From Platycnemis pennipes (taxonomy: Eukaryota; Arthropoda; Insecta; Odonata; Platycnemididae): 64,000 nt of DNA. Position 1 is the stretch's first letter, and every line of letters begins with the position of its first letter. The notes under the pieces were generated by a model. That model was given only the letters and a program-made list of their open reading frames with translations, ran no database searches and was not told where the DNA came from. Positions 10,801 through 25,800 of the stretch are shown one piece after another. The position numbers and the translations under genes were made by a program. The stretch is taken from positions 78,967,656 through 79,031,655 of the forward strand of contig OW121847.1 in NCBI GenBank assembly GCA_933228895.1, given 5' to 3'.

Positions 10801-13800
10801 ACTGATGTAGGTGCATAGAAATATTTTTCAAGTAAAAAATGAGGTAAAGTACTTAAAACTTTTCAGTCTGTGAATAATATGGAACCAGTTTTTGTAGAAA
10901 CTAAAGGAAGAAACAGTTGAAAATGCACCATCTGTCCACACATTTTCAGTTACTAAGAATGACTCAAGTACTAGGGTCCTTCAATAAGTCCTTGGAAAAT
11001 CCAATCGGTGGCGATGATACAATCTTAAAAGGTTTGCTTTTAATAAGGGTCATCTCTCATTAGACTGCTGTAAAAATTTCAGCTATATCCATCACGTGGT
11101 TTCTCTAGCAACAAATTTTTTCGGCTACCATAGCAACAAAGTTTTGTTCATTTAGAAAAATAGAAAAAAGTGAGTTTCATGCGGTGATGAAATACTTCTA
11201 ATTAAAAGGTTTAATACCGAAAGATATTGAAGCCGATTTGGATGAAGTTAATGGTACATCTGCTCCTGTGTTTGCAACTGTTTACTATTGGGGAAATGAG
11301 TTTAAATGTGGCCGCACATCCACAAATGATGACCATCGTTCAGGACGTCCAGTGGAAGTGACTTCCTCCAAAACAATTGAAAAAATCCCCAATATGGTTT
11401 TGAGTCATCAATGCATCAATGTGTGCAAAATAGAGGCCACAGGCATATCACAAGGTACAGTGTTTTCAATTTTGTACGAAAAATGGGATATGAAAAAAAA
11501 AAGTGAAAAGATGGGTTATGGGTTTGTTCTCAATGGAGAATAAACGCAATCGTGTGATCAACTCGGAGGCTGGTTTGGCACTTTTCCATCGCAGCCCTGA
11601 CAAGTTTCCACCTTGATACATAACTGTGGACAAAACATGGATACATTACTACACACAAGAGACAAAGGAACAGTTGAAACAGTGGGTTCGTAAAGGCGAT
11701 TCAGCTCCAAAGAAGGCGAAGCTGGAGAAATCTGCCAGTAAGGCGATGGCAATGGCTTTTTGGGATGCACATGGAATTATCTGCATAGATTACTAGGGAA
11801 AAGGACAACCAATAAACTGAGAGTATTATGTGTTGTTATTGCACCGATTGAGTGAAGAAATTAAGAGAAAATGTCCTCATTTGGCAAAGAAAAAAATTCT
11901 CTTCCATCAAGTTAATTCACGAGTGTACACCTGTGCAGTTTTGATGGCAAAAATCGTCAAATTAAAATTCAGTTAATACAACATCCCCCGTATTCCCCAG
12001 ATTTGGCCCCCAGTGACTTCTTGTTATTTATAAACTTGAAAAAAATGGCTAAGTGGAAAACGATTCACTTCGAACGAGGTGTTCATCGTCCAAACAGATT
12101 CATATATTGAGACATAATTTGAAATCCTATTTTTTGGATGGCTTAAAAAAGTTGGAGAAATGTTGGAAATAATGTATAGACATAAAAGGAGACTGTGTTG
12201 AAAAATTAAAAAAAAAAATCTACCCAAAATACTTTGTTTTTCTAACTTTTTCTAAGGACTTATTGAACGACCATTGTAGCTGAGAGTATCCATGCAGCAA
12301 CATATGCATACTAATTAATTAGAGGGTGTAGTAAATCACGTTTCTAGCTAAAAAAAATCTTTGGATTTCATGCTTGACATGACGGCAATAGAGTAATTCC
12401 ATGTTAGATCAATCACCGTTTTGATCTCACCACTTCTGATTGTTTGAACTGACATGGAATCTCTTAATAGCTTATAATATTTGATTCATGATTGTGCTTG
12501 AATTATTTTTTCTCAAGAAACAAGACTACAACATCAAATATGACCAGATACAAAAAATGTACTTCATATACTTTTCTTTATTTCTGTATCTTAACATTTT
12601 CCATACAGCTATTTTTATATGTAATATTGCCTCCAGTACTCTTGAAAAATGTCTTTTCTTTAATTGATGCTCCTATTCAAGTAGAGACAATAACATGAGC
12701 ATGCTCTGCAGAGATAATAGACTGAGCCAATTGAGTTATATTCATTGCCATATATAAATTCATGAAGAATACAGAATTAATACTGATGTCTTCAACTCTA
12801 TTAAAGGTTTAAGCCCGTTTGACATGGTCCAATTTATTGGGCAATCTATTGGAACTTGGAATGTGTGCCACTTGACACATACCTACCAATTTCCCACCCA
12901 ATCCCACAATCTCATTGACAATCTCTAACCTATATTGGATTGTAGAACCCTCTAACCATCTATTTCCTGCCAGCCAACCTCCAATCAGAGGTTAGTATTG
13001 CTGTATCCTAGTGGCCAAAACAACAACATGTATCAATGCTGCTTCTTTGACATTCATTTCTGGGCAGTTTTAAGCTTAAAATATCTTTTATAGACATTTC
13101 TTTTGTTTATAATAATAAACAATAATTTTATTTATCATCTCACATTCAATAAACCAGCATCTTATGATCTTCTATTTTAATATAATGTTGCATACTGATG
13201 TGGGATATATGAGCATTGTTATGTACAATATTGGTCCCAATATTGGTGATGTCATGAGGATCATATTAGCAATTTTCAACCCAATTTTGTGCCCAACAAT
13301 TGTGCCAATTTATGGCCAATAAATTGCACCGTGACAAAGGGGCTTAGGTTAAAGTAGCAAGAGAAAAAGAATCAAATAATTACTCTAACTTACTTGAGAT
13401 CAAGTTCATCAGGATGTCTTGATTTAAAGTTGTACAAAACAACATATAGATTGGTTGGTAGAAGACGATGAGGTTTCTAGAAAGCAAATGTTATGATTTA
13501 ATTCATAATAAAACTTTTAATTATGATTTTTCTAACTCAATAATTAATAACTGATATCTCTTGGCAAACAAAGGGAAGGTGATATAACACAGACATTCTC
13601 TAACCATCAATTTTTTGTTATCTTGGGTGACTGTTTGACTTAACTAATTAGTTTCATCAAATGAGTGCTGCTTTAAAGCATGCATATACACACATTGAAC
13701 CATTGTTCATTGAAGTCACTATCAATAGAAATTGTACCCTTTAAGTTTGAAGATTAAAAGTTGTACGATGTCAAGTTTAACCTGGTTAGCTATCTAGCTG

Positions 13801-16800
13801 ATGCATTTAAAATCACCTTCTCATCCCAAAATATAGGTAGCAGAAATCTCTCATTCCGTGAGAGCAAGACCAGAATGGGAAGTATTTTGCATTCCATCAT
13901 CTCATGGCAAACAACTGAAGAATGGTGGAATTAACTCTTATTGAGCAGATTTCAAGATGAATCTGCGATTAGGTCTGGCACCGAAGTTACAATTTCTAAC
14001 ATAATCTCCCAAATAAACAAAACTTTTTTTACATGGAAATTTTGTATACCTCTGCTATAATATTATAAATGGTAACTGGAATGGTAATCATCAATTCCAC
14101 TGAAGTTTATTGATCCAATATGTGAATCACTATTACAATAGAGTTGGCCTTTTGCTTATCTGCACAGGCCTCTTTAAGATGAAGAATTAAATCAATTTCA
14201 GAAAAAAAAGAGAGCGCTATTATCAGTTACACCGGAATAAATCACAATAAGGAATGAATCGGCACTAACTCAGTACTGCATTCACCACAAAGCAAAATAA
14301 GAACATGCTTAGGGTATCAAGGGAAGGGGGCACCTCAGATATTTGAATTTGAAAACTTTTAAACCATAAATACAGTGGATGTATATGAAAATAAACATTA
14401 TTTTCCATAATTCAGTACAATTTGTTTAATTTTCAGAGAAAAAACATTTCATTTTTTGGTTTAGTATTGTTTATATTTTCAATTGCATATGAATCTCAAA
14501 ATGCTTAGGGCCTTGGGTTCTAATAAGTGCTTAGGGTCTCTAAAGGTCCTTAAGGATACTAGATTTTTCCTAAAACGATTAGAGAGATTATTGAGTACTT
14601 TATAATCTTACCGGTGAGGGACATGGTGATGTGCTGGCAGAACTAAGAGACTTTTCATTCTCATCAGGAAGTTCCACAGAACTCATCCTCATATTACGGG
14701 CACTCAGCAAGCGACGGTTATGGACGGGACTGGAAGGTGCTAATGACAAAACAGAAAAACTCTGAACTCAAGTAGATCTTAAAAAGAAAACTAAATTAAC
14801 CATCCATGAAAATACTTAACATTAAAATGAAAAGCATTCACTATAATCGACATACTGATGTAATATCCAAATCAATTGCGTTTGCTTTAACATCTTACTA
14901 ATGGTTGAAAAATTCTAGATAGGTTTCCATGAATATTTGGTTTCTGCACTTGTATAATAAGTTGAATATTTCAAAACTTTGCTATAAGTTATTCAGAAGC
15001 AGTATTAGTTATCATTTTGAATAAAATTTGTAATTAATGAAATATATTTTTTCTCAAACAATATTGACCAGTAGACAAGAAAGATCATTGGGATATTCAT
15101 ATGCATTTTTTTTCAGACGGTGCATTATTTATTATAAAAATATTACCTATGTCATGAATTTTCTAATTTTGTGAAAATGTTTGAAACCCAGCATGCACAA
15201 CTATGTGGTAAATAAGAATGATAAATATAAAAGCACACAATATCAATACTTGATTTCAAGCCATTATTGATACCTAAAACTAAATACAGCCAATTAAATC
15301 TCAAGCAAAATCATCTTTAGTGCCAAGGGTTGTTGCTGCGTTAATATACTACCACGTCTTGGATTTATAGCTTAAGTATCACACAAAAACTGAATCTAAA
15401 TAAAATTAGTATCTGGCCTACAAAATGTGTTTGTTTTGTTCAAATGAATTGGAAGAAGCTGTGAATGCCTTCTGTGTACGCACTACTTTTAAGTACATAG
15501 ATGGATAAATTTACCTTATTGTCTCTTTAGGGCCAGTCAGCCTAAAAATGCCCAAATCTCAGTGAGCCATGAGAATAGTGGTTGAGCAGACATACATCAT
15601 TGCTTAAATTATTATTGCTAGCATCACTAAAATAATTGTCTAAGTGAAAAGGAATGGTAACACGGAGGTAATTCAGAAGAAACCAGAGCAGAAAGTTATT
15701 AAATCTAATATGGTCCAAACCAAATATCTCTTCATAAATGCTCAGCTACCTGGTTCTGGATAGTCAACAAAATTTTACATAGGTATATCAAGCAGTTTTC
15801 TTGTAGTATATACCTCATCCCACATTTGTATGTGTAACAGTCAAAATGAAAGCTGTGTAACAAATATTTATGAATTAATGTGTCTTATATTAAGGAACAT
15901 AGTACACATCAGTTGAAGGTGTCATAAATAATTTCTGTTGATAAAATCAGATGCATGGTCAAATATTTCAGTCATGTACTCGCAGAGAAAGCTGTCACCA
16001 AATGAAGAATGAAAATCAGATGATGGAGTATAAACTATTCAACATTAATATGTCTAGATAGTTACATTGAATCCTAGAAGATGATGACTGACTACTCGTC
16101 TGATGGTCAGCAGCTGCATGTCTACGCTGTCGTTGCACATGCTCTGTTGACTCAGGTGAGTCAAGGGACAAGCTTTTCATTCTAAGGTTGAGTTTCTGAC
16201 GTCGAGGACTATGAGGAGCTGCAAAGTCAGTGAGTAAAATTGATGAAATATATAAAAAATATACTTTACCATGACTAAGACAGGACAATGATTAATGCAA
16301 TGGAGGCACTTAAGTATATCTCCCAAAGGCATTTATTATCTTGAGAATTTTTAGAAGATATCTATCATCATAAGTAAATAGTTGTACATAATTGATTTTA
16401 TGAAAGGAAAAATAGATAACACAAAAATATTAAATACTACCTTAAGATTAAACAGCCAAATATTAAATATGTAACCTTATTCGTGACAATCATAAAAACA
16501 TTCAGTCGCAACCCCTAAATATAGAAGCCAATAAATTTCTTAGGGCTTGATGTTTTCAAATTAATGGATGTACATAATCCATATGTATCCAAGAAGTAAT
16601 GGGTGCATTACCAAAGAATTATCAGATATTTTATAGCAGGATGATATTTGTTACAGAGATAATATTCCATGAGGTGAATTTGAAACGCCCATTAATGTAA
16701 TATGCACACATAAAATAGTGCACCAAGCAAAGGGATAATGAATGACTAAATGATGAGAAAAAAACTGCACATACACTCAATCAATCTCATAAAAATAATC

Positions 16801-19800
16801 TGAATCTGGTATTATCATTATCCACAAGCATTGAGTAGATGCCTGTAATTAACCTGAATTTTTGAATGGTAGCTTGTGGACCTAAAAGAAATGAAATGCA
16901 AATGATTTCTAGTCAACTACTAAAAAAAGCTATTTTGTTAAAAATGTCAAAAGCTATAATTTTCAGGCAGAATAAAAACTGATAATAGATTTGAAAATGC
17001 CAAATATTTCATCATTGATGTTGAATGATAAAGAAATCCAGCTGGAACAAAAATAATTCATTTTTTAAATGTAAGTAAACCTTGACGAAACATGTTTATT
17101 TTTTTATTCTCCTGAAAGAGAGACAACTTGTAACACATGAGAAATGAGAGAGGGGAAGAGGTGGTAGGAAATGAACAGTAATGACAGAGCCCATTAAAGG
17201 AATGGATAATGCCACCTTACATTGAAACTAACTTCACAATTCATATATTACAACACTGCTCGTAAGCACTGACCATGAAAAGTTATCATACAAATGCACA
17301 TTCAATGCTCACTAATGACATAAAATGCATAATATGTACACAAAAAACAAACACAATACTTAAAAGCACAGTTGCATTCTACAAACATGACAAGGCAGAG
17401 TAGAGCCAATTCATTGAATACTTAAAGACTAATACAATGAAAAGCCAAGTCATTTCTTCATGTCCCCAACTTGCATCTGTTTGAGGAAACATTCCATTCT
17501 GATTATTTTTCAAGCTTTGTGTTTGTTCCTCACTTCATTAGAGTATATATAACCATGCCTATTAAGATTCACATTTCACTCGTGTAGGGAAAGGGGGTGA
17601 TTAATTACAAAGAAATAGTTTTGGTACACACCAGCCTGTTAAGCCAACGACCAATACAATTTTGCACAAATTGGTTGTACACAAAACAGAAATAAAAGCT
17701 TGTGGGGAACATTTGATGCAATCCCACTACACACTATGCATTACTATTAGAGCCCTTCAAAATAAAAATCATTAGTAGGATGAATGCTTATGGACAGGAT
17801 ATGGGTCACCTGAATTGAATAGAAAAGGTGATAAGAAAAATGAAAAATGATTGGTGCAACCTGAAAAGCAAAAATAAAACATGATAGCTTCAGCTTTTGT
17901 AGCAAGTGCCCAGTTCTAACAACTAATACTAAAGCTATCTTTAACAGTGCATTTGATTATTCATCAATGTCGTTAAACATTGATGTACATAATGGAAGTA
18001 CCCTATGCAACCAACATTTTATTTACAACATATGCATCTAGAGAAACTGTTTTGTACTGTGTTGTGACTTTGAAGGAATAAAACAATCCAGGTTAATGAA
18101 ACATACATGCCATAAAAATCAAAATAAATGCATGGTGAGGTGCATGTACTCTTTCCATTAAGCTCATCACTATGGCTGTGAATATGCACTATTCAAATTC
18201 CTCAACTGTGAATCCCTGCTAAAAAAAATAGGAATGTTATGGTGAGAGTAAAGCCATAAGGGTGTAGGAGTGAAAAAATTCAAATTAAGTACTCATCAGC
18301 CTCTTTAAATTTGCTACACATGATTTTCAATAACTTTTTTATGGGATGTCATACCTTTGAAGGAAATTAATACGGCAGTTACACTAAAATTTCTTGGAAT
18401 TACTGATTTATTAACTTGAGCATAAACATGGAGCACATCAATTTAATGAACCACTGAATTCTCTCCAAAAATATCTCAATTTTTCCAGTCAAAATTAATT
18501 GTAGATTTAGAAGTCAAAGACCATCTACAAGGGGAAAAATCTTATAATTTCCATTTCAATTACCTTTATTGTAGGTATTGAGTTGCTGTGTATGAATGGC
18601 CTTGAAATACATTAAATTCCCAAAAAAGTTATTTTCTAGTACCCACATGTCATCATATGGTGATCAACTGTGGAGAACTAAAATGCCACCTGGGGGGATA
18701 TTTAATGTCAATGGGAGAATATGACGATTGGGAATGAAAATATGAATGGAATTTCATACTACTAAATTTTATACTCAAGGCGTTTTCATTTTTTTACCCT
18801 AAACAGTTCAGAATTTGGGGTTCCAATTCAGGAACATATTAAATAGTGAATTATGAATTTTAATGTCTCAGCAATTTGGAATAGTTTGTAGTTTGGAGGA
18901 TTTTTCACAGATGTCCATGTAGCTATGATTGTCTGAGAGATCTTTAGCATCCATATTTAACATCAATAGACAATAGGAGATCAGAATCTCCTCATGGGAT
19001 TCTGTATTGTGATAAAAGTGATCAGCTCCTTTTGTATGTGGTATTAACTTTCTAAACCCTATGTTTCACCAACCATACTTCATAAACTAAAAACAACTGG
19101 GAAAATACATTTCCTGCCTTTTGAGCATGAGTGTGAGCAACACAAAAACTGTCATTTAAGAAATTAAAGTAACGTACTTCAATGCCTTTTTCAATTATCT
19201 TTCTTCAATCGTTGATTCTTTCAGCATCTAGTGCTTAAAAAAACCCATTCCATTGGAAGGAACCCATGTACAGATAGAATTAAATTTCTTTATAGTCCAA
19301 AGACAAAATTCATATTATCTTCAGAGCTCACAAAATATAAAATACTTTCACTTCTAACTGCACTTTGCTGTCTCCAGCCAACTCATTATCCCTCTGGCAA
19401 GCAATGAACCATTGCTAAGCATGCTTTATTGGTCAAATTAAGTGCACCATATATTGCCTCAGTTGTTCATTAAATTCTTCAAGCAAAAGAAATTTTGCAC
19501 TGCAAGGGATAAGTGAATGCAAGTTGATGGAAACCTGAAAGAGGGCATCATAATATGTCTCATGAGTATTTGTCTAGAGAAGTTTACAAATTTAATGGTA
19601 TCTAGTCCACATACAAAATGAAAGGCAAATTGATCAATATTTATTTTACAGATTTTACTGGAAGGAGGGAAGTTTTAAAAAAATCTTTTTTATACTGATT
19701 CCAATTTCTCCAGCTTTCTGAGGTTTCTTCCAAATGAACATTCGACAACTGCAAGGTTCACTGCATTTTGTATTTACCACTGATTCAATAAATCAAGAAA

Positions 19801-22800
19801 TTGAATTTAAATGCTTCATTGAAATTCCAGGATTGAGAGGTTAATATGGTAAAAATTTAATAAGTAAAGTTTAATAACAGTTGCTCATTTACTGAGAATG
19901 AAAATGGATAACTGGCTAAGTTCAGCTTCTATGAGTGAAAATTATGAAGGTCGATCCGACCCAGTAAACACAAATAGCTGCTGCAGTGCTTCATAAGGAT
20001 GTCAGCACTGCAAGTGATGCACATGTAAACTGAAACACGACAGCAGCATCGCAGCAGTTCTCTCATAGAGCAATTTATTGAGAAACACATTCAATGTGCA
20101 TTCACAGCTAGTGCTTGAAGCGCTGCAGGTAGATTTTTGAATGAGGCACATCATGCTAGTGGCACTAAGTGGTGGCAAAAAAATCATTAAGGGTTGACAA
20201 ATCGCAGAATCGGCTATTATATTTGTGAGTTGTGTTCAGGGAGTGTGTAAATAGTATCCCTGGCTGTGTTGTATGTGCTCAGAAGATTCAAAAAGTGAAG
20301 TCAGTGGGAGACGTTAACTTGTTTTCGCAGCATGGTGAATTCTTAGCTAGTCAGCTACCCTGAAGCCGGCGAGTATGCAAATAAGTAGCGAGTTGACAAA
20401 TTGCAGAATCGGCCATTATTGTTTGTGTTGTATGTGCTCAGAAGATTTGAAAAGTGAAGTAAGTGGAAGACGTTAACTTGTTTTCCCACCATGGTGAATT
20501 CACCAGTTAGTTTAGTTAGCCAGCTACCTTTAATGTTTATTTAATGTTTATTTCAGTAGAGAATGTAGCTATACTTATTATTTGAATCCAAGACTATTCG
20601 AGATATTATATGTATATTTTTGTATTTCAATGCTCATTTATGAAAATGTGTTCATCATTATTATTGAGCAATAAAGTTATTTATTGCAACCCTGTGTTCT
20701 CAATTGAGATCCCTGGTTACAAACTAATTACATGCTGTGGTCCCTGGTGTGCGATCTGAATTGTTGTGGACGCGTAATTAAAATGCTTCTGCAGTGTGGT
20801 GAGGGTGTTGCTATAGCGCTGTGGAAGCGCTGCTGACATTGGAATATCGGAAATTTGATGGTGTCAGGCATGCTGAAACAGCGCGTCCACAGCTACTGCA
20901 GTGCTGCCACTTTGTGCTGCTGCCGTGCATCAGTAGCATTTTGTGTTTACAGGGGACAATGCTATTTTTTTTAACATAGACCCCCAATTGCATCCTGTAA
21001 CTCAATATAGTCTCCTTAATATATTTAAATTGCATAAAAGCATGGGAATATGACAATAATAAATCACTGTACTGTCATTTAAGATACTGTTTTAGAATTT
21101 TAAGGGGAGCTTAACCTCATAATGGGCAATGTCACTGACTAAAGCTGGCATATATGTGTACAGTAGGCCTGAATCCCATCCTCTACACACTGCCTACTTT
21201 TTGAATTGGCATGAGGAAGATGGGGAGGAGCCCAAAATAAAAAAAATATTCATGTAATGAGCACACATTATGCATTCAGTCCAAAATGTATAATCTTTTT
21301 TCTATTATTTAAATAACTCTGAAGCAGTGACTCTTGGGAGGAAAATTTATTTCAAGCCATTTCATTCATCCATCACTTATATGCCAGAGTTGATGAGCAA
21401 CTTTAATTAAACATTGATGAGTCAATAATTATCCACACTTTTGTCAAACATCTTTAGCTTGGCTGCACTGCTTTCTGAACATGCATGGGAGGGGGATAGT
21501 GTCTTTGCTGTCCCTTCATTGCACCTTAAACCATCATCATAAGGTTACTTTAGCAGCTTAGGAGAAAGCATGGAGCCAAAACCATCAGAAAAATAACTGA
21601 TGATTCCATATGAATATCATGATTTCAAAGGTGGCCATTAGCACCGAAGATGAGTTAAAGATTTGAAGCGACATTTTTGTAAAAAGACACACTGACTACA
21701 ACATCAAGCTGATTTGCACCACCCATTTAAACAAAAAGTAGCAGCTTTAAACTTTTTGGCATACAGGTTGCTTACACTACCTCCTAATGGTCAATTATAC
21801 AAGGTGGGACTACACTGCATCAAACATACAGCCATTGCTAATGAACTCATTAAAAAAAAATATGGAATGGATATCAGCAAATAAAAGTTGGGATCTTGCA
21901 ACAAAACTAACATTGCCCTGACCACAAGGAAAAAAATCTCAAAAACAAACTAGCTTCATGTCCTTTAAACCCCACACTGATCAAAAGCATAAATAAGTTA
22001 TTCAAACAAGTAAACACAGACATCACATTCACCAAGTACTATACACTTCATAATTTCCTGGATAACCATAATGTAATCAATGCCATCTTTAGAAAAATTG
22101 GGGAATAGTGGATCAAAATCCAGCCCTCATCTGTTATGAGTGAATTTTGCATGCTACTGGGATAAGTATGTATGCACTTAATGATCTTTTCCCAACCAAC
22201 CAAATTATAATTCAGCACTATGGGGTGGGCCTCATCATTAAGGTGTTCCACAAGGTAAGGAAGCTGAAACTCAATATTTGCACTATATGGGAATGTATAA
22301 AATCAAAAATGGCCATTTTACTCTGCTTAAGAAGACAAATCCCACATGTGAAGCAGGCCAACAGGTAAAAAAATCATAGCTTTCCCTTAGTTGAATCCAC
22401 CACATGTATTGAAATGGATGCCTAGAATTGCTTAGAAAATGAGTCTGCAATACAAAAATGAAAAAGAAGCAGCCATAATCAGCAATGCAACATTTACCTT
22501 AACACTCTAAATCGCACTGTGCAAGAACAACCATATAGCTAGTAGACACTTCCCACCTCCCTCTCACACCCTCCACCCTTTCCCTTAAGCGTCAACGCTT
22601 CCCCAAATGGCAAGGTTTCTATAAATTCTCAGTTCCTGATACACCTCAAGATATTAAAAACAGAATTATTTCTTTCTGATACTAAATTTTGATAATATAC
22701 AGGAACAAAGGAAAACTCTGCAATCAAGGCAAAGACTCAATGATCAGAAATTGAAGGTATCATATCTGAACATGCAACCATGGAATGCAGTTCAACTAAC

Positions 22801-25800
22801 CTAAAGAAGATTATAGTTTAGGTGAGGATAATCATCAACTCTACCTAACTATTACAGATTCACTTGTGCTCTAACAGAGAAGTAGCTCCTATAAAGAGGA
22901 AATAACATAATGGCAAAAAAGGTCTTCACATAATTTGTAAAGTAAAATGCATCCGCAGTGATTCTGTGCAGATGCATAAGTCTCCTCCTCCCATTTCTGT
23001 TTGGATACATCACTGATAACTTATCAATGGCTAATCTATAATCAGTTCTAAATATTTTCCATCGCCAAAACAATATCTTAAATCCAAATGGCATATGTGC
23101 TTGATATTACAATGAAGTATTCCCCAAGGATGAACTTTACATAACCCACTGCAGTGATAATTAATTGATATCAGCTTAAGTATTGATTTGAAGGAATATG
23201 CTATGAGGTCAAAGTGCATTTCCACAGAACAGTGACTTTTACTATAATTTTCATGTTATTTTAAGAAGATTTTCAATTGATGCTGTCTTCCCAGGAAAAA
23301 ATGCAAGGATATATCCTAATCTTAATCTATAGATTTACTTGCAGTATATTAGGACAGAGAGGTGTCCACTGTGCAAATTTTACACACAAAGTATCCACTG
23401 GATAAGGAAAATTTTAGTGTTCCATAAAAAAGATACTATGTGCATTAGTCTCAGTCACTTATTTACTTAATTACCTGAATTTCCTTATTATTACTTCTAA
23501 TACGAGTGCAAAATGAATGATTAAATGGAGGCTTTGTAACTTCCACAAATTTATCGGCACAACAGCCAATACTGGTCATGAGTCAATAAATCTGTGAAAG
23601 TCATATAGTGTTATCAATCATTATATCCTTTCACCACCAAAGAGCTTCATCTTTTGATTCGAAGGGCGTAAAAACTAGTAAGAGTGCTACCTACTTAAGT
23701 TTTTCAGGTATAAGTCCAAAATGCTATTATCGCCCTTATAGATTTAACCTAATGGAATAAAATGATGCCAACAAAATAAATTCCTCCTCAAGAATTTGCA
23801 TCAGAATAGAAATATTGTACCAATAGTGTGAAAGAAATTAAAAAAATTCTATAAACCACTGTATACTTGAGCACAGACAATATTAACTGAGAAAAAATGA
23901 AGACATTTCCTCTCAAAATTAGGGCATCAATTTTAAAATGACGACTACATATGATAAATCAGCTTTAAGAACTATGAATTGTTTCCAGAAAGTAATTACC
24001 ATTTGCCTTTTTAGAAAAATTGGGCAGGTTCCAAATTAGGTACTGTTATCAATTTCTCCATATTTATAATTCACTTTTTTACATATACATAGACACCTTT
24101 ATTTGATTGAAACTCATTTAAGAGCTGAATGTTCTTGGAATCCTACTGGTAATGATGCAATGGCATATAGAACATCTCCAAAAGCAAAAACTTTTCTATA
24201 AAAATTAGATCTTCAAACCAATATGGGGTTCAATAAAATATTTCTGGGTTGATCCAATTATCTACACACATGATTCTATGGACAAATTTCTTGAATTTCC
24301 AGTTATATAGCACAGATTCTTTGACCCTTAAAAACAAAGCTGCTTGCAACTGTGAATCATCTCACAGGAACCAAATCTATCTTGCCCTGTTCACAAGAAT
24401 TTAGCTAGTGCAGTGCAGTTTAAGCTAGTTTATGCACATGAATTATTTAGCCCACCAGAAGTTTGGTAGTGAAAAAGAGGCACGGATGAAATGCTTTATC
24501 AATTGAAGTCACAGGTGCTGTGGTTGTTTAGCCAGGAACCAGAGCCAACTTGTTAAGCTACTAGGGTGAATTTATGAGAAAGATGAAAATAAAACTGAAC
24601 AAATGATGAAACTAATATTTCACTGCCACTCTCTCTTAATACTTATAGAAAGGCAAATGGGATTAAAGTTTATACCGGACTTCAAGGATTTCTGGCTTCC
24701 AACACTGTTTTCCTTGCTCTTTTCATGCCTAAATATCATTGAGGTAAAATACCAATAACCATATGGACCAAAATTACATCTAGATCAAACACAGGATTAA
24801 CAGGGGCACATATTTCATAGAAATAAAAAAGTTGAAAGCTAGTTATATTTATTTTTTCTGCAGTGAAACTGTACATACTTACTATCCATGAGTGCATCAT
24901 ACTTTTGGAAGGATTGAATTAAGTAGGAGTGCAAGGATTTATAAGAATTAAAATATCAAAATAAGATAAACCTTAACACCAGTTCAAATTAATTTTAATT
25001 CACTATATGAAGGATTTTTTTGTCTTAATGAAATATTTGATGTACTCAAAGTACTATTACCACATAGCATGTGCATTCCTTCAAATGATTACTTTCACTG
25101 ACTTGCACTTTTTGAAAGTAAAAAAACATAGCCATCTCCTTTTTTTAAAGACTTAATTTGTTTCTGAGGTCACGTGTGCATTTACTGGAATAAACCTTTC
25201 ATTCTTTGAATGAGTGAGAAAAAAATGCTTGCATATGGAAATAAATTCATGCTATGATAATGACTACCTATTCTACTTGTTACTGCATTGAAGATAATAA
25301 AGGGAAGGCCTAAAAATTAACTGAATTGCCCAGCCGATTTGTGTAAAGCCTGGGAATTAATCCCATTGCATATACTAGTCTATAATACATAGACTAGTGT
25401 TGGCTTGTCAAATAAACTTCTGTGGCATACAGCTGTTATAACTATAAGCAAAATGCATTCACTTCAGGAATTGAGATGTGAATTCATGAGGCTTTTAAGA
25501 AAAGAAGAATCTCATGAGAAAAGTAAACATTATTATGCAAGGACTTGGCTGCTGATACAGGAATAAGTAGAATTGATTTTTTTGCGGCACCAGCTTCAAG
25601 TTTTCATCAACTGTTACTGGTGAGCCTCTAATGAAAACCTGAGCATCATTGAGATCATGCAATCTACATGAAATGCAAGTCACCAATCCTAAAATTTCAA
25701 ATTTATTTCATTGCACTTTCACTATTCACTGGGCTCATTCAGAAACTCTGAACTTAATTAGGAGCATACACTGCGCAATTCAAATGAAAATCATGACAGC

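Larger units (their letters stand above)
9441..13393 (-). other. Stac intron with mariner and MITE
   Basis: A 4 kb intron splitting SH3 domain 1. It contains a GC-richer patch (9640-10160) with a perfect GGTCCC-TTTA-GGGACC hairpin and short CAAGACC repeats, the mariner (10974-12276) and the TTAA-type MITE (12811-13345). The rest shows nothing. Confidence 0.7.
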
